From positions 248,001 through 312,000 of the forward strand of contig CAJJBV010000002.1 in the NCBI GenBank assembly GCA_905182525.1: a DNA stretch of 64,000 nucleotides, in the 5' to 3' direction. The stretch's first letter is position 1. The number at the start of each line of letters is the position of its first letter. The translations under genes and the position numbers were made by a program. This document shows positions 1 through 8,092 of the stretch, in pieces. This stretch comes from Cryomorphaceae bacterium. GTDB taxonomy: Bacteria > Bacteroidota > Bacteroidia > Flavobacteriales_D > Parvicellaceae. A model generated the notes under the pieces. The model saw nothing but the letters and a program-made list of their open reading frames with translations. It had not been told where the DNA came from and did no database searches.

Positions 1-319
1 TTTCTGGTAAATCTTGAATGACATCTGTAGCGTCATCTGCATCCATTTTTTCAATAGATTCAGCAATTTCTTCTGCAGATAATGATTCAAGAAATTGTTC
101 CCTGGTGTCTTCTTCAATTTCCACTAAAACTTCAGAAGCTAATTCTTCATCTAAAAGATGATACAGATACTGTGATTGAGGAAGATTTACAATTTCAAGT
201 ATTTCTGCTATATCTGCAGGATGCAAAGGATTAATAGCCTCTACAATAAAGCTATTGTCTTCATTTTCAATTGCTGAAATTAAATTGTCTATAAATTGTT
301 TTGTTAATTCAAATTGCAT
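1..319 (-). CDS. mgtE: Magnesium transporter MgtE, N-terminal part (runs off the window)
   Basis: Reverse-strand reading frame open from an ATG at 319 to the window edge, giving about 106 residues of the amino terminus. The acidic helical sequence contains LHPADIAEIL and a later DADDATDVIQDLPE segment. These match the alpha-superhelical MgtE N domain that precedes the CBS pair and the membrane channel. In the family this cytosolic domain senses Mg2+ and gates uptake through the inner membrane. The CBS and transmembrane parts lie outside the window, so completeness cannot be judged. It is probably cotranscribed with rsmA, which ends 45 nt upstream on the same strand. Confidence 0.85.
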   Translation of the reverse strand, partial: MQFELTKQFIDNLISAIENEDNSFIVEAINPLHPADIAEILEIVNLPQSQYLYHLLDEELASEVLVEIEEDTREQFLESLSAEEIAESIEKMDADDATDVIQDLPE

Positions 320-363
320 TGAAAAATATTGAAATATAATTATACTAAATTATGAATTATTAA

Positions 364-1128
364 CTAGTTAATTTTAGATTCTAATAAATTAGTGATTTCT
401 ATAAAATTATTTACTGTAAGCTCTTCAGGCCTCTTGGTCATTAAAACATGGTCAATTTTTTGCTCTCCGAGTAGCGATTTTAGTGAGTTTCTAGCCATTT
501 TCCTCCTTTGATTAAATATCGCCTTTACAACTCTAAAAAATAATTTTTCATTACAATTTAGCTGTTTTACATCATTTCTACTAATTCTTATTACACCAGA
601 TTTTACTTTTGGTGGAGGATCAAAAACATCTTCATTTACTGTAAATAAATACTCAGCTTTAAAAAATGCTTGAATTAGTACTGATAAAATTCCATATTTT
701 TTTGTTCCAGGTCCAGAACACACTCTTTCTGCAACTTCTTTCTGAAACATCCCAACCATTTCATCGATAATATCTCTATGGTCATAAATTTTAAATAAAA
801 TCTGAGAAGAGATATTATATGGAAAATTTCCAGTTACTGTAAAGTTACTAGTGAATAAATTTTTCCAATTTACTTTTAAAATATCTTCATTGTAAACTTT
901 TAATTTTGGATATTTTAGATTAAGAAATTTAATAGATTCTTGGTCGAGCTCGTAGGTCTTTAAATTAATATCCTTTTGAACTAAAAACTTTGTCAAGGCT
1001 CCAGTTCCAGGACCAATTTCAAGTAGGTTTATCTTTTTATTTTTTGAAATAGAGTTTGAAATTCGTTCGCTTATACTTTCATCTATTAAAAAATGTTGCC
1101 CTAAATACTTTTTTGGTTTAACGTTCAT
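364..1128 (-). CDS. rsmA: 16S rRNA (adenine1518/1519-N6)-dimethyltransferase RsmA (KsgA)
   Basis: 254 residues, normal for the family. It dimethylates two adjacent adenines near the 3' end of 16S rRNA late in 30S assembly, using S-adenosylmethionine. The amino-terminal KYLGQHFL signature is at residues 7-14, the SAM-binding loop EIGPGTG at about 37-43, and the catalytic NFPY motif at about 101-104. The start ATG overlaps by 11 nt the end of a 40-codon ORF upstream, which suggests translational coupling. mgtE follows on the same strand. The nearby divergent rbfA also acts in 30S maturation. Confidence 0.97.
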   Translation of the reverse strand: MNVKPKKYLGQHFLIDESISERISNSISKNKKINLLEIGPGTGALTKFLVQKDINLKTYELDQESIKFLNLKYPKLKVYNEDILKVNWKNLFTSNFTVTGNFPYNISSQILFKIYDHRDIIDEMVGMFQKEVAERVCSGPGTKKYGILSVLIQAFFKAEYLFTVNEDVFDPPPKVKSGVIRISRNDVKQLNCNEKLFFRVVKAIFNQRRKMARNSLKSLLGEQKIDHVLMTKRPEELTVNNFIEITNLLESKIN

Positions 1129-1240
1129 TATTTAAAAAATTAGATAGATGTTTAAAAAACACCATTAAAGCTAAAAAGAGATATCTAACAGGTCGAGAAT
1201 ATCGCCCTTTATTTAAATCATATTTTGGTAAGCTTCTCAT
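1118..1240 (-). CDS. Possible small basic membrane-associated protein, unknown function
   Basis: A 40-codon ORF (ATG at 1238-1240, TAA at 1118-1120) directly upstream of rsmA, overlapping its start by 11 nt. The product begins MRSLPKYDLNKG, is rich in Arg and Lys, and has one hydrophobic stretch (YLFLALMVFF) followed by a polar tail. An in-frame TAA lies just before the ATG, so it is not the end of a longer gene. I recognise no family. The overlap suggests either a leader peptide or a small single-span protein translated with rsmA. It could be chance in AT-rich DNA. Confidence 0.4.
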   Translation of the reverse strand: MRSLPKYDLNKGRYSRPVRYLFLALMVFFKHLSNFLNNER

Positions 1241-1312
1241 TTTTAATTATCGAATATAAAGTTAACATACTTCATTAACTTATTTTTATCAAAATATCAA
1301 TATTAAAAAGTA

Positions 1313-1344
1313 TTGTGATTAAGTGCTCTCTTTTCTTAAATTTG
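1313..1344 (+). promoter_or_regulatory. Flavobacterial-type promoter for rbfA
   Basis: TTG at 1313-1315, a 21-nt spacer, then TAAATTTG at 1337-1344, a perfect match to the Bacteroidota -7 element TAnnTTTG with allowed spacing. The rbfA ATG starts only 8 nt after the element, so the mRNA would be leaderless or nearly so. The element overlaps the alternative upstream GTG start, which argues against that start. Confidence 0.6.
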
Positions 1345-1352
1345 CAAACTAT

Positions 1353-1685
1353 ATGAGTATACGGCAAGAAAAAATAGCGGGTGTAATTAAAAAAGAATTA
1401 GGTAAATATTTTCAGCTTAATGCAATTTCTATATGTAAAGGGGCCATGATTACCGTAACTACTGTTAGAATGAGTCCTGATTTATCTATTGCGAAAGTTT
1501 ATATAAGTATTTTTGGAGGTAATAATAATGACGAATCTTTTGATCATGTAATAACACAATCTAAATTTATAAGACACGAGATCAGTAAAATAGTAAGAAA
1601 CCAATTAAGGAAAATGCCTGAATTACGATTTTTTAGAGACGATTCATTTGATTATGCACAAAAAATAGATAATCTTTTAAAATGA
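1353..1685 (+). CDS. rbfA: 30S ribosome-binding factor RbfA
   Basis: 110 residues from the ATG at 1353. An in-frame GTG at 1323 would add ten residues but overlaps the predicted promoter, and homologues begin near MSIRQEKIAGVIKKEL, so the ATG is preferred. RbfA is a small KH-like protein that binds immature 30S subunits and helps process the 5' end of 16S rRNA. The central ITVTTVRMSPDLSIAKVYISIF stretch is split here by its two strands, and the carboxy-terminal LRFFRDDS is the typical ending. The stop overlaps the next gene in an ATGA, so it heads a four-gene operon ending in ald. Confidence 0.93.
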   Translation: MSIRQEKIAGVIKKELGKYFQLNAISICKGAMITVTTVRMSPDLSIAKVYISIFGGNNNDESFDHVITQSKFIRHEISKIVRNQLRKMPELRFFRDDSFDYAQKIDNLLK

Positions 1686-2449
1686 AAAAACTTTATAAAT
1701 TTCTTCTTAATACACTTCCCCGACCTCTTTTAATTAGACTAAGTTACGTTTTTAAGTTTTTTGCTCCATTAGCTTATTATGGCAATAAAGTTCACTGTCC
1801 TGTTTGTGAAAAAGACTTTAGAAAATTTCTTTCATATGGTTCAAATATTGTTCACCGAGAAAATGTTTTGTGTCCTTATGATTTAACACTAGAGAGACAT
1901 CGGTTGATGTGGCTATATTTAAAGAAAAGTACATTTTTTAAAGATGACAATCTTAAGGTACTTCATGTAGCTCCAGAACAATGTTTTCATCCGATTTTTA
2001 AAAAACAAAAAAATCTTGATTATATTACTGCTGATATAGTATCGCCAATTGCCGATTTACACTTCGATTTACATGATATCCCATTAAAAGAAAATTCATT
2101 TGATGTGATTTTTTGTAATCATGTTTTAGAACACGTAGAAGATGACCATCAGTGTATGAAAGAACTTTACAGAGTTATGAAAAAAGGTGGTTGGGGAATT
2201 TTTCAGGTGCCCATCGATTATAATAATAAAATCACATACGAAGACCCCAAGATCATTAGTCCTAAAGATAGAGAGAAACATTTTTGGCAAAAAGATCATG
2301 TTAGACTTTACGGTCTAGATTATCCCAATAGACTAGAAAAAGCTGGTTTTAAAATTGATGTTTTCGACCCTAAAGATTCTTTGTCAGAAATTGATCATGA
2401 AAAATTAAGGTTAAACTCCTTAGAACTTATTTTCATAGCTCGTAAATAA
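1682..2449 (+). CDS. Class I SAM-dependent methyltransferase (Methyltransf_11 type)
   Basis: 255 residues. The SAM fold is shown by the glycine-poor motif I (VLHVAPEQ, about residues 93-100), an acidic strand-2 end (TADI), and the post-I segment FDVIFCNHVLEHVEDD typical of Methyltransf_11. Upstream is a short cysteine cluster (CPVC at 39-42 and C64), which could bind zinc. The substrate cannot be told from sequence. The gene overlaps rbfA by 4 nt (ATGA) and tsaE by 1 nt (TAATG), so it is translated in a translation-related operon. An RNA or protein substrate is possible but is only inference. Confidence 0.8.
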   Translation: MKKLYKFLLNTLPRPLLIRLSYVFKFFAPLAYYGNKVHCPVCEKDFRKFLSYGSNIVHRENVLCPYDLTLERHRLMWLYLKKSTFFKDDNLKVLHVAPEQCFHPIFKKQKNLDYITADIVSPIADLHFDLHDIPLKENSFDVIFCNHVLEHVEDDHQCMKELYRVMKKGGWGIFQVPIDYNNKITYEDPKIISPKDREKHFWQKDHVRLYGLDYPNRLEKAGFKIDVFDPKDSLSEIDHEKLRLNSLELIFIARK

Positions 2450-2868
2450 TGTACTCAAAGTCATTTGCCATTAAAAACATTTCCGAAATTAAAATTATTT
2501 CTGATGAACTTGTAAGGCTATCTGAAAGTAATAATTTGTTTCTTTTTGAAGGCGAAATGGGCAGTGGAAAAACAACATTAATTAAATCTGTAGTGAGCAG
2601 TTTTGGGGTTAAAGATGCAAACTCTCCAACTTATAGTATCATAAATACTTACTCTGGAAATAAAAGTAGACTAATTTATCATGTAGATTGTTTTAGAATA
2701 GAAAATCAAAATGAAGTTGAAAATATTGGATTATTAGAAATAATAAATGATGAAAATTTATGTTTTATTGAATGGCCAAAAAAAATTAATAACTTTTTAC
2801 CAACTAATTGCGTAAAGGTAAATATTAAAGTAGAACAAGAATTACGTAAAATCATTGTTTCAATATGA
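2449..2868 (+). CDS. tsaE: tRNA threonylcarbamoyladenosine biosynthesis ATPase TsaE
   Basis: 139 residues, the usual size. TsaE is the ATPase partner of TsaB/TsaD in forming t6A37 in ANN-decoding tRNAs. The P-loop GEMGSGKTT is at residues 35-43. The switch-like segment SPTYSIINTY and the carboxy-terminal FIEWPKKI, with its conserved Glu and Trp, are characteristic. The start overlaps the preceding stop (TAATG), and the end overlaps ald by 4 nt. Confidence 0.95.
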   Translation: MYSKSFAIKNISEIKIISDELVRLSESNNLFLFEGEMGSGKTTLIKSVVSSFGVKDANSPTYSIINTYSGNKSRLIYHVDCFRIENQNEVENIGLLEIINDENLCFIEWPKKINNFLPTNCVKVNIKVEQELRKIIVSI

Positions 2869-4085
2869 GTGTATCTCATGACATATTAAAATCATTAGCT
2901 TTTCAGGCTTCGCTTTCTCCAAAAGAAGAAATGATAGAAACTGGACAAAAGAAACAAAGTTTATATATAGGAATTCCAAAAGAAACAGAACTTCAAGAGC
3001 AAAGAGTTGCATTGGTTCCTGAGTCTGTTGGGTTTTTAATTGCCAATGGACACAGAGTTGTTGTAGAGTCAGGAGCTGGTGAAGATGCTAATTTTTCTGA
3101 TACCGATTATAGTGAATCTGGTGCTGAGATATTGCATGATACCAAGGAAATATATAAAGCTGATATTATTCTTAAAGTAGGTCCTCCAAATCTTAAAGAA
3201 ATTGCTTTAATGAAGCACAAACAGACTCTTTTTTCAGCATTACAAATCGCTGTTCAGCCAAAAAATGCATTAGAAAAATTAATGGCCAAAAAAGTTACAG
3301 CTATTGCATGGGATTATATTGAAGATAAAAACGGTTCTTTCCCTTTGATAAGATCTATGGGTGAAATAGCTGGAACTACTTCTTTTTTAATAGCCGCAGA
3401 GTTAATGAGCAATGCTAATAATGGCAAAGGATTAATGCTTGGGGGAGTTGCTGGAATTACACCACCAGAATTGGTTATAATAGGCGCTGGTACAGTCGGA
3501 CAATTTGCAGCTAGTGCAGCTTTAGCTTTAGGAGTTTCTGTTAAAGTTTTTGACAATTCTTTATTTAAACTACGAAGATTACAAAATGAAATCGGTCAAA
3601 AAGTCTTTACTTCTGTAATTCAGCCAAAAGTTTTAGAAAAAGCATTGATGAGATGTGATGTTGCTATTGGCGCCTTAAGTGCTAATCATGGAAGAACTCC
3701 ATGTATTGTAAATGAAGAAATGGTTAAGAAAATGAAATCAGGGTCTGTAATTGTTGATGTAAGTATTGATAAAGGTGGTTGTTTTGAAACATCAAAAATT
3801 ACAACTCATCAAAAACCAACATTTATTAAACACGATATTATTCATTATTGTGTTCCTAATATTGGGTCAAGAGTTTCTAGAACTGCAAGTTATAGTCTAA
3901 GTAATATTTTTTCACCGTTACTAATAGAAATTGCTAATATTGGCGGATGCGAAAAATTAATTCAAAACGCAAAGGGATTCAGGCACGGAGTTTATATTTA
4001 TAACGGAACTTTAACATCTTCTATATTAGGAGATGCTTTTAAACTACCCTATAAAAATTTAGATTTATTAATTTCAGCGCTTTAA
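2865..4085 (+). CDS. ald: Alanine dehydrogenase
   Basis: 406 residues. It catalyses NAD-dependent reversible deamination of L-alanine to pyruvate and ammonia. The AlaDh/PNT amino-terminal domain starts at about residue 34 (IGIPKETELQEQRVAL). The Rossmann GAGTVG is at 207-212 and the conserved SIDKGGCFETS is in the NAD domain. The first 30 residues extend beyond the classic 370-residue enzymes, as is usual in Bacteroidota homologues. NAD(P) transhydrogenase alpha subunits share the fold, but the length and the lack of membrane helices fit Ald. It overlaps tsaE by 4 nt and lies tail to tail with pdhB. Confidence 0.9.
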   Translation: MSVSHDILKSLAFQASLSPKEEMIETGQKKQSLYIGIPKETELQEQRVALVPESVGFLIANGHRVVVESGAGEDANFSDTDYSESGAEILHDTKEIYKADIILKVGPPNLKEIALMKHKQTLFSALQIAVQPKNALEKLMAKKVTAIAWDYIEDKNGSFPLIRSMGEIAGTTSFLIAAELMSNANNGKGLMLGGVAGITPPELVIIGAGTVGQFAASAALALGVSVKVFDNSLFKLRRLQNEIGQKVFTSVIQPKVLEKALMRCDVAIGALSANHGRTPCIVNEEMVKKMKSGSVIVDVSIDKGGCFETSKITTHQKPTFIKHDIIHYCVPNIGSRVSRTASYSLSNIFSPLLIEIANIGGCEKLIQNAKGFRHGVYIYNGTLTSSILGDAFKLPYKNLDLLISAL

Positions 4086-4088
4086 AAA

Positions 4089-5069
4089 TTAGCTAACGTA
4101 AAGACATGACTTTACTGAGTCTACTATTTTTTTAACGTTAGGTAATGCTTCTTCTATTAGTACTTTAGAAAATGCAAAAGGTGTATCAGCTTGCATAACC
4201 CGCATAACTGGGGCATCTAAATAATCAAAAGCATGTCTTTGCAAGTGGTAGGCTATTTCACCAGAAATAGAGGCTAAAGGCCAGCTTTCTTCAATTATCA
4301 CACACCTATTGGTTTTTTTGACAGAATTGACTACTGTTTCATAGTCAATAGGCCTAACAGATCTAAGATCAATTATTTCACAAGAAATACCGGACTTCTC
4401 AAGCTCTTTAGCTGCAAGATCAACAACTTTTAATATTTTACCAAAAGAAACTAATGTTACATGATCTCCCTTCTTTTTAATATCTGCTTTTCCTATAGGA
4501 ACTAAGTATTCTCCATCGGGAATTTCGCCCTTGTCTCCATACATTTTTTCAGATTCCATAATTAATACAGGATCATTATCTCTAATTGCAGATTTTAAAA
4601 GTCCTTTTGCATCATAAGGATTTGATGGAGTTACTACTTTTAATCCAGGAACATGAGCATAAAATGATTCAAAACTTTGAGAATGAGTAGCTGCTAGTTG
4701 CCCTGCAGGACCATTACCTCCCCTAAATACAATTGGACAAGAATATTGACCTCCACTCATTTGTAAAATTTTAGCAGCACTATTTATAATTTGATCAGAA
4801 GCTAGCAAAGCAAAATTCCATGTCATGAATTCAACAATTGGTCTTAGACCGTTCATTGCAGCTCCTACTGCAATACCTGCAAATCCAAGCTCTGCAATGG
4901 GAGTATCAATAACTCTTTTAGCGCCAAACTCATCAAGCATTCCTTGTGAAACTTTATATGCACCATTGTATTCAGCAACTTCTTCTCCCATTAAAAAGAC
5001 TGTTTCGTCTTTTCTCATTTCTTCAACCATTGCTTCTCTAAGAGCTTCTCTATATTGAACCGTTCTCAT
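4089..5069 (-). CDS. pdhB: Pyruvate dehydrogenase E1 component, beta subunit
   Basis: 326 residues, full length. It is the beta half of the thiamine-diphosphate E1 heterotetramer of the pyruvate dehydrogenase complex. Evidence: amino-terminal REALREAMVEEMRKDE with FLMGEEVAEYNGAYKVS, then ELGFAGIAVGAAM, GPAGQLAATHSQSFE, and the transketolase carboxy-terminal domain (LVSFGKILKVV, IDLRSVRPID). The alpha subunit and E2 are not adjacent. A related 2-oxoisovalerate E1 beta is the main alternative. It is transcribed divergently from etfBA. Confidence 0.93.
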   Translation of the reverse strand: MRTVQYREALREAMVEEMRKDETVFLMGEEVAEYNGAYKVSQGMLDEFGAKRVIDTPIAELGFAGIAVGAAMNGLRPIVEFMTWNFALLASDQIINSAAKILQMSGGQYSCPIVFRGGNGPAGQLAATHSQSFESFYAHVPGLKVVTPSNPYDAKGLLKSAIRDNDPVLIMESEKMYGDKGEIPDGEYLVPIGKADIKKKGDHVTLVSFGKILKVVDLAAKELEKSGISCEIIDLRSVRPIDYETVVNSVKKTNRCVIIEESWPLASISGEIAYHLQRHAFDYLDAPVMRVMQADTPFAFSKVLIEEALPNVKKIVDSVKSCLYVS

Positions 5070-5085
5070 AGTGTATAATTTTTGC

Positions 5086-5093
5086 CAAAAGTA
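5086..5093 (-). promoter_or_regulatory. Candidate -7 element for pdhB
   Basis: On the minus strand this reads TACTTTTG, a perfect TAnnTTTG match ending 16 nt before the pdhB ATG. No TTG is at the ideal upstream distance, so the call rests on the -7 element alone. Confidence 0.4.
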
Positions 5094-5228
5094 ATTTATA
5101 AATAAGACTTTTTAAATTAAATGAATAAATTTTTAAAAAAAATATTTTAAAAATTGTTTAATAAGCAAATTTAATTGTGAATGAAGAATAAAATTAAATT
5201 ATTCATAAAGGTTCTAAATAGAATTATT

Positions 5229-5236
5229 TAACTTTG
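5229..5236 (+). promoter_or_regulatory. Candidate -7 element for etfBA
   Basis: TAACTTTG, a perfect TAnnTTTG match, lies 29 nt before the etfB ATG. It sits in the 196-nt AT-rich gap between the divergent pdhB and etfB genes. No clear TTG was found upstream. Confidence 0.4.
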
Positions 5237-5265
5237 TTTGTATAAATATTAAATAATCATTTTAC

Positions 5266-6006
5266 ATGAAAATATTAGTGTGTATTAGTAAAGTGCCAGA
5301 TACAACAAGCAAAATAAATTTTGTAGATAATGATACAAAATTTGATGAAAACGGAGTGCAATACGTTGTGAATCCTTATGACGAATGGTATGCTTTAGTT
5401 AGAGCTTTAGAACTGGTAGAAGCTCAAGGAGGATCAGTAACTACTATTACTGTAGGAACTTCCGCAGATGATCCAACAATTAGAAAAGCACTTGCTATTG
5501 GTGCAAATGATGCTGTAAGAATAGATGCAGAACCTGTAGATTCATTTTTTGTCTCAAAACAAATAGCTAACTATGCTTTAAAAGAAAATTTTGATATTGT
5601 TATGACAGGAAAAGAGACTATAAATTATAATGGCGCTCAAATTGGAGCAATGGTTTCAGAGTTGTTGGATATGCCTTTTGTTTCTTTAGCTAGTAAGTTA
5701 GATGTTGTTAGTAATGTAGCTACCTTAGAAAGAGATGTTCAAGCAGGAATTGAAGTAGTTGAAGTAGAGTTTCCATTTGTAGTTAGCGCATCAAAAGGAA
5801 TGGCAGAACAAAGAATTCCTAACATGAGAGGAATTATGGCTGCTCGAACTAAGCCTCTAAATATTATCCCTGCTGATGATCAAAAGCCGTTAACTTCAGT
5901 TTTGAAGTTTGAATTGCCAAGCCCTAAGACAGGATGTAAATATTTAGATCCTGAAAGCATGGACGAATTAGTAGAGTTATTACACAATGAATCAAAAGTT
6001 ATTTAA
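5266..6006 (+). CDS. etfB: Electron transfer flavoprotein, beta subunit
   Basis: 246 residues. It is the AMP-binding beta subunit of the soluble EtfAB heterodimer, which carries electrons from acyl-CoA dehydrogenases to ETF:quinone oxidoreductase. The amino-terminal MKILVCISKVPDT, the VNPYDEWYALVRALEL segment and the conserved TGKETINYNGAQIGAMV region identify it. Two nucleotides separate its stop from etfA. No ETF-QO or acyl-CoA dehydrogenase gene is adjacent. Confidence 0.96.
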   Translation: MKILVCISKVPDTTSKINFVDNDTKFDENGVQYVVNPYDEWYALVRALELVEAQGGSVTTITVGTSADDPTIRKALAIGANDAVRIDAEPVDSFFVSKQIANYALKENFDIVMTGKETINYNGAQIGAMVSELLDMPFVSLASKLDVVSNVATLERDVQAGIEVVEVEFPFVVSASKGMAEQRIPNMRGIMAARTKPLNIIPADDQKPLTSVLKFELPSPKTGCKYLDPESMDELVELLHNESKVI

Positions 6007-6008
6007 TT

Positions 6009-6956
6009 ATGTCAGTATTAGTATTTGTAGAATTAAAAAATAAATTAAGTAAAGCAGCAAAAGAAGCAATTACTTATGGTAAAAACTTAGGCAGTGTCAC
6101 TGTTATAACATATGGGAATGCCCCTGATAATGTTCTTTCTGAAATGGGAGAATATGGAGCTGAAAAAATATGGGTTTACAGAAGTTTAAATGAAGCCAAT
6201 GACCAAGTTTTATGTAATTTTATTGTAAAAGCAGCTAAAAAAACAGATGCTGAATTTATCGTTCTTTCTCAAGATCAAACAGGTAAGGCTGTCGGACCAA
6301 GAGTTGCAGCAAAAATTGAAGCAGGTCACGTGTCAGGTGCGATTTCTTTACCTGAAAATTCCGATGAATTTACTGTCAAGACCAATGTTTACTCTGGCAA
6401 AGCAATTGCATATGTCACTGTGCATTCTAAAATAAAGGTAATTTCTATCCTTCCTAACTCAATTCAACCTGTAGAGAATAAAGTTGACTCGTCTATTTCA
6501 AATTTTGAAGAAGATTTAGGACTTGGTAGAATAAAAATTAAAGATTTAAAACCACTTGGTGAGGGAATACCACTTCCAGAAGCAGAGTTAGTTGTTTCAG
6601 CGGGAAGAGGATTAAAAGGACCTGAAAATTGGGGAATTGTTGAAGATTTAGCCAAGTCTTTAGGTGCAACTACTGCCTGTTCTAGACCAGTTGCTGATAT
6701 AGGTTGGAGACCTCATCATGAGCATGTAGGTCAAACAGGTGTTGCTATAAGACCAAATCTTTACATTGCTGCTGGGATTTCAGGGGCAATTCAACATTTA
6801 GCGGGTGTAAACGGCAGCAAAGTTATTGTTGTTATAAATACAGATCCAGAAGCGCCTTTCTTTAAAGCTGCTGATTATGGTGTAATTGGCGATGCTTTTG
6901 AAGTATTACCTAAGTTAACTACAGCTATTAACAATTTTAAATCTTCACAAGTCTAA
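6009..6956 (+). CDS. etfA: Electron transfer flavoprotein, alpha subunit
   Basis: 315 residues, normal. It binds the redox-active FAD. The amino-terminal ETF domain is followed by the FAD domain with the family signature: VVSAGRGLKGPENW, GATTACSRPVADIGW, HEHVGQTGVAIRPNLYIAAGISGAIQHLAG and a late NTDPEAPFFKAADYG. It is cotranscribed with etfB. An AT-only hairpin follows the stop. Confidence 0.97.
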   Translation: MSVLVFVELKNKLSKAAKEAITYGKNLGSVTVITYGNAPDNVLSEMGEYGAEKIWVYRSLNEANDQVLCNFIVKAAKKTDAEFIVLSQDQTGKAVGPRVAAKIEAGHVSGAISLPENSDEFTVKTNVYSGKAIAYVTVHSKIKVISILPNSIQPVENKVDSSISNFEEDLGLGRIKIKDLKPLGEGIPLPEAELVVSAGRGLKGPENWGIVEDLAKSLGATTACSRPVADIGWRPHHEHVGQTGVAIRPNLYIAAGISGAIQHLAGVNGSKVIVVINTDPEAPFFKAADYGVIGDAFEVLPKLTTAINNFKSSQV

Positions 6957-6965
6957 TTATATATT

Positions 6966-6985
6966 TTAATTATCTTTATAATTAA
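6966..6985 (+). terminator. Weak AT-only hairpin after etfA
   Basis: TTAATTAT and ATAATTAA form a perfect 8-bp stem around CTTT, 10 nt after the etfA stop. There is no GC in the stem and no strong T-run after it, so termination is doubtful. Confidence 0.25.
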
Positions 6986-7018
6986 CTGGTAAGCTATTAT
7001 TTTCAGTCGTAAACTTAT

Positions 7019-7609
7019 ATGGAAAAAATAAAATTAGATATTGCAGGACTTTCCTATAGTCAAACACAATCAGGTGCTTATGCACTTGTTTTATCTGAGG
7101 TTATTGGCAAAAGAAGATTGCCTATTATTATTGGAGGGTTTGAAGCTCAAGCAATTGCTATTGAGCTAGAGAAGATGACTCCTAGCAGACCACTTACCCA
7201 CGATTTATTTAAAAACTTTTCTGATCATTTTAAAATTAATCTAGTTGAAGTAATTATTTATAATTTAGTAGAAGGTATATTTTTTGCTAAATTAATTTGT
7301 GAGCAAAATGGAAAGGAAGTTGAGATAGACTCCAGAACATCAGATGCGATTGCTTTAGCCGTTCGGTTTGAATCTCCTATTTATACATATGAGTTTGTTT
7401 TAAATTCTGCAGGAATAATATTGGATGATGATAATGATGATAAAGATGAAATTGCTCCAGAAATAAGTTTAGAAGAAATAACTAAGAACCCTAGTGAGAG
7501 AATGTCTTTAAAAGAACTCAAAAAACATCTTAAAAATTCAATTGATAATGAAGATTATGAAGCAGCTTCTAGATTTAGAGATGAGATTAATAATAGGCAA
7601 GAGAATTAG
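7019..7609 (+). CDS. Bifunctional nuclease family protein (DUF151/BFN) with UVR motif
   Basis: 196 residues. The first 130 form a BFN/DUF151 domain: YALVLSEVIGKRRLPIIIGGFEAQAIAI, then the SRPLTHDLF segment and the SRTSDAIALAVRFESPIY motif. After an acidic linker (DDDNDDKDE) the last 40 residues form a UvrB/UvrC-type helical hairpin (LKELKKHLKNSIDNEDYEAASRFRDEI). Plant and Thermotoga relatives have been studied as nucleases, but the physiological role in bacteria is unsettled. Its end overlaps the next gene by 29 nt. It heads a cluster with a nucleoside transporter, thyA and folA. Confidence 0.9.
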   Translation: MEKIKLDIAGLSYSQTQSGAYALVLSEVIGKRRLPIIIGGFEAQAIAIELEKMTPSRPLTHDLFKNFSDHFKINLVEVIIYNLVEGIFFAKLICEQNGKEVEIDSRTSDAIALAVRFESPIYTYEFVLNSAGIILDDDNDDKDEIAPEISLEEITKNPSERMSLKELKKHLKNSIDNEDYEAASRFRDEINNRQEN

Positions 7610-8087
7610 TTCCAGCTATTTAATTCTTTTTATTTCAATATTAAGTTTATTGTTTTCGGGATGTAAACATTCAATTGATAGAGAATTATTAGGCGTTTGG
7701 CAAATAAATACCATAACCGATCAAGATGGCAAAACGTCTATTGTCCCTGAAATTCAAAAATATTCCATAGAATTATCGAAAAAGAGCAGCAAAAAAATAT
7801 TTATAATTGATGAGGTAAAAGGTACTTGGAGCTTAAAAGATTCTATATTAATATTTGAAAATATTCCTTACAGTAAAACTCATATTGATTCTATATTTGT
7901 TGTAAATGATCAAAATGGAAATTCCTCTTTAGTCTTGCAAAATGGAGACAACAAAATAGCAACTATTTTTGGAGGTAATGTTATTCCTGAAAAAGTCATT
8001 TCTAAAATGAAGATTATTTCAGTTAACTTAGAAGAACTAAATCTACTTATTGATAAGGATTTATATAAATATGATAAAATAAACTAG
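7581..8087 (+). CDS. Small lipoprotein, possibly lipocalin-like, unknown function
   Basis: 168 residues from the ATG at 7581. Upstream in-frame ATGs lie deeper in the nuclease gene and would bury the signal peptide. The chosen start gives a basic amino terminus, a hydrophobic core (YLILFISILSLLF) and a lipobox ending SGC, so the product should be lipid-anchored in the periplasm or outer membrane. The mature part has LLGVWQINTI and GTWSLKDSILIFEN, a pattern seen in small lipocalin-like beta proteins of Bacteroidota. Function is unknown. It is squeezed between the nuclease and nupC, so it is very probably coexpressed. Confidence 0.7.
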   Translation: MRLIIGKRISSSYLILFISILSLLFSGCKHSIDRELLGVWQINTITDQDGKTSIVPEIQKYSIELSKKSSKKIFIIDEVKGTWSLKDSILIFENIPYSKTHIDSIFVVNDQNGNSSLVLQNGDNKIATIFGGNVIPEKVISKMKIISVNLEELNLLIDKDLYKYDKIN

Positions 8088-8092
8088 AGATT

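Noticed and set aside
1323-1352. GTG start giving a longer RbfA
   Set aside because: The added ten residues are not typical of the family and the predicted -7 element lies inside them.
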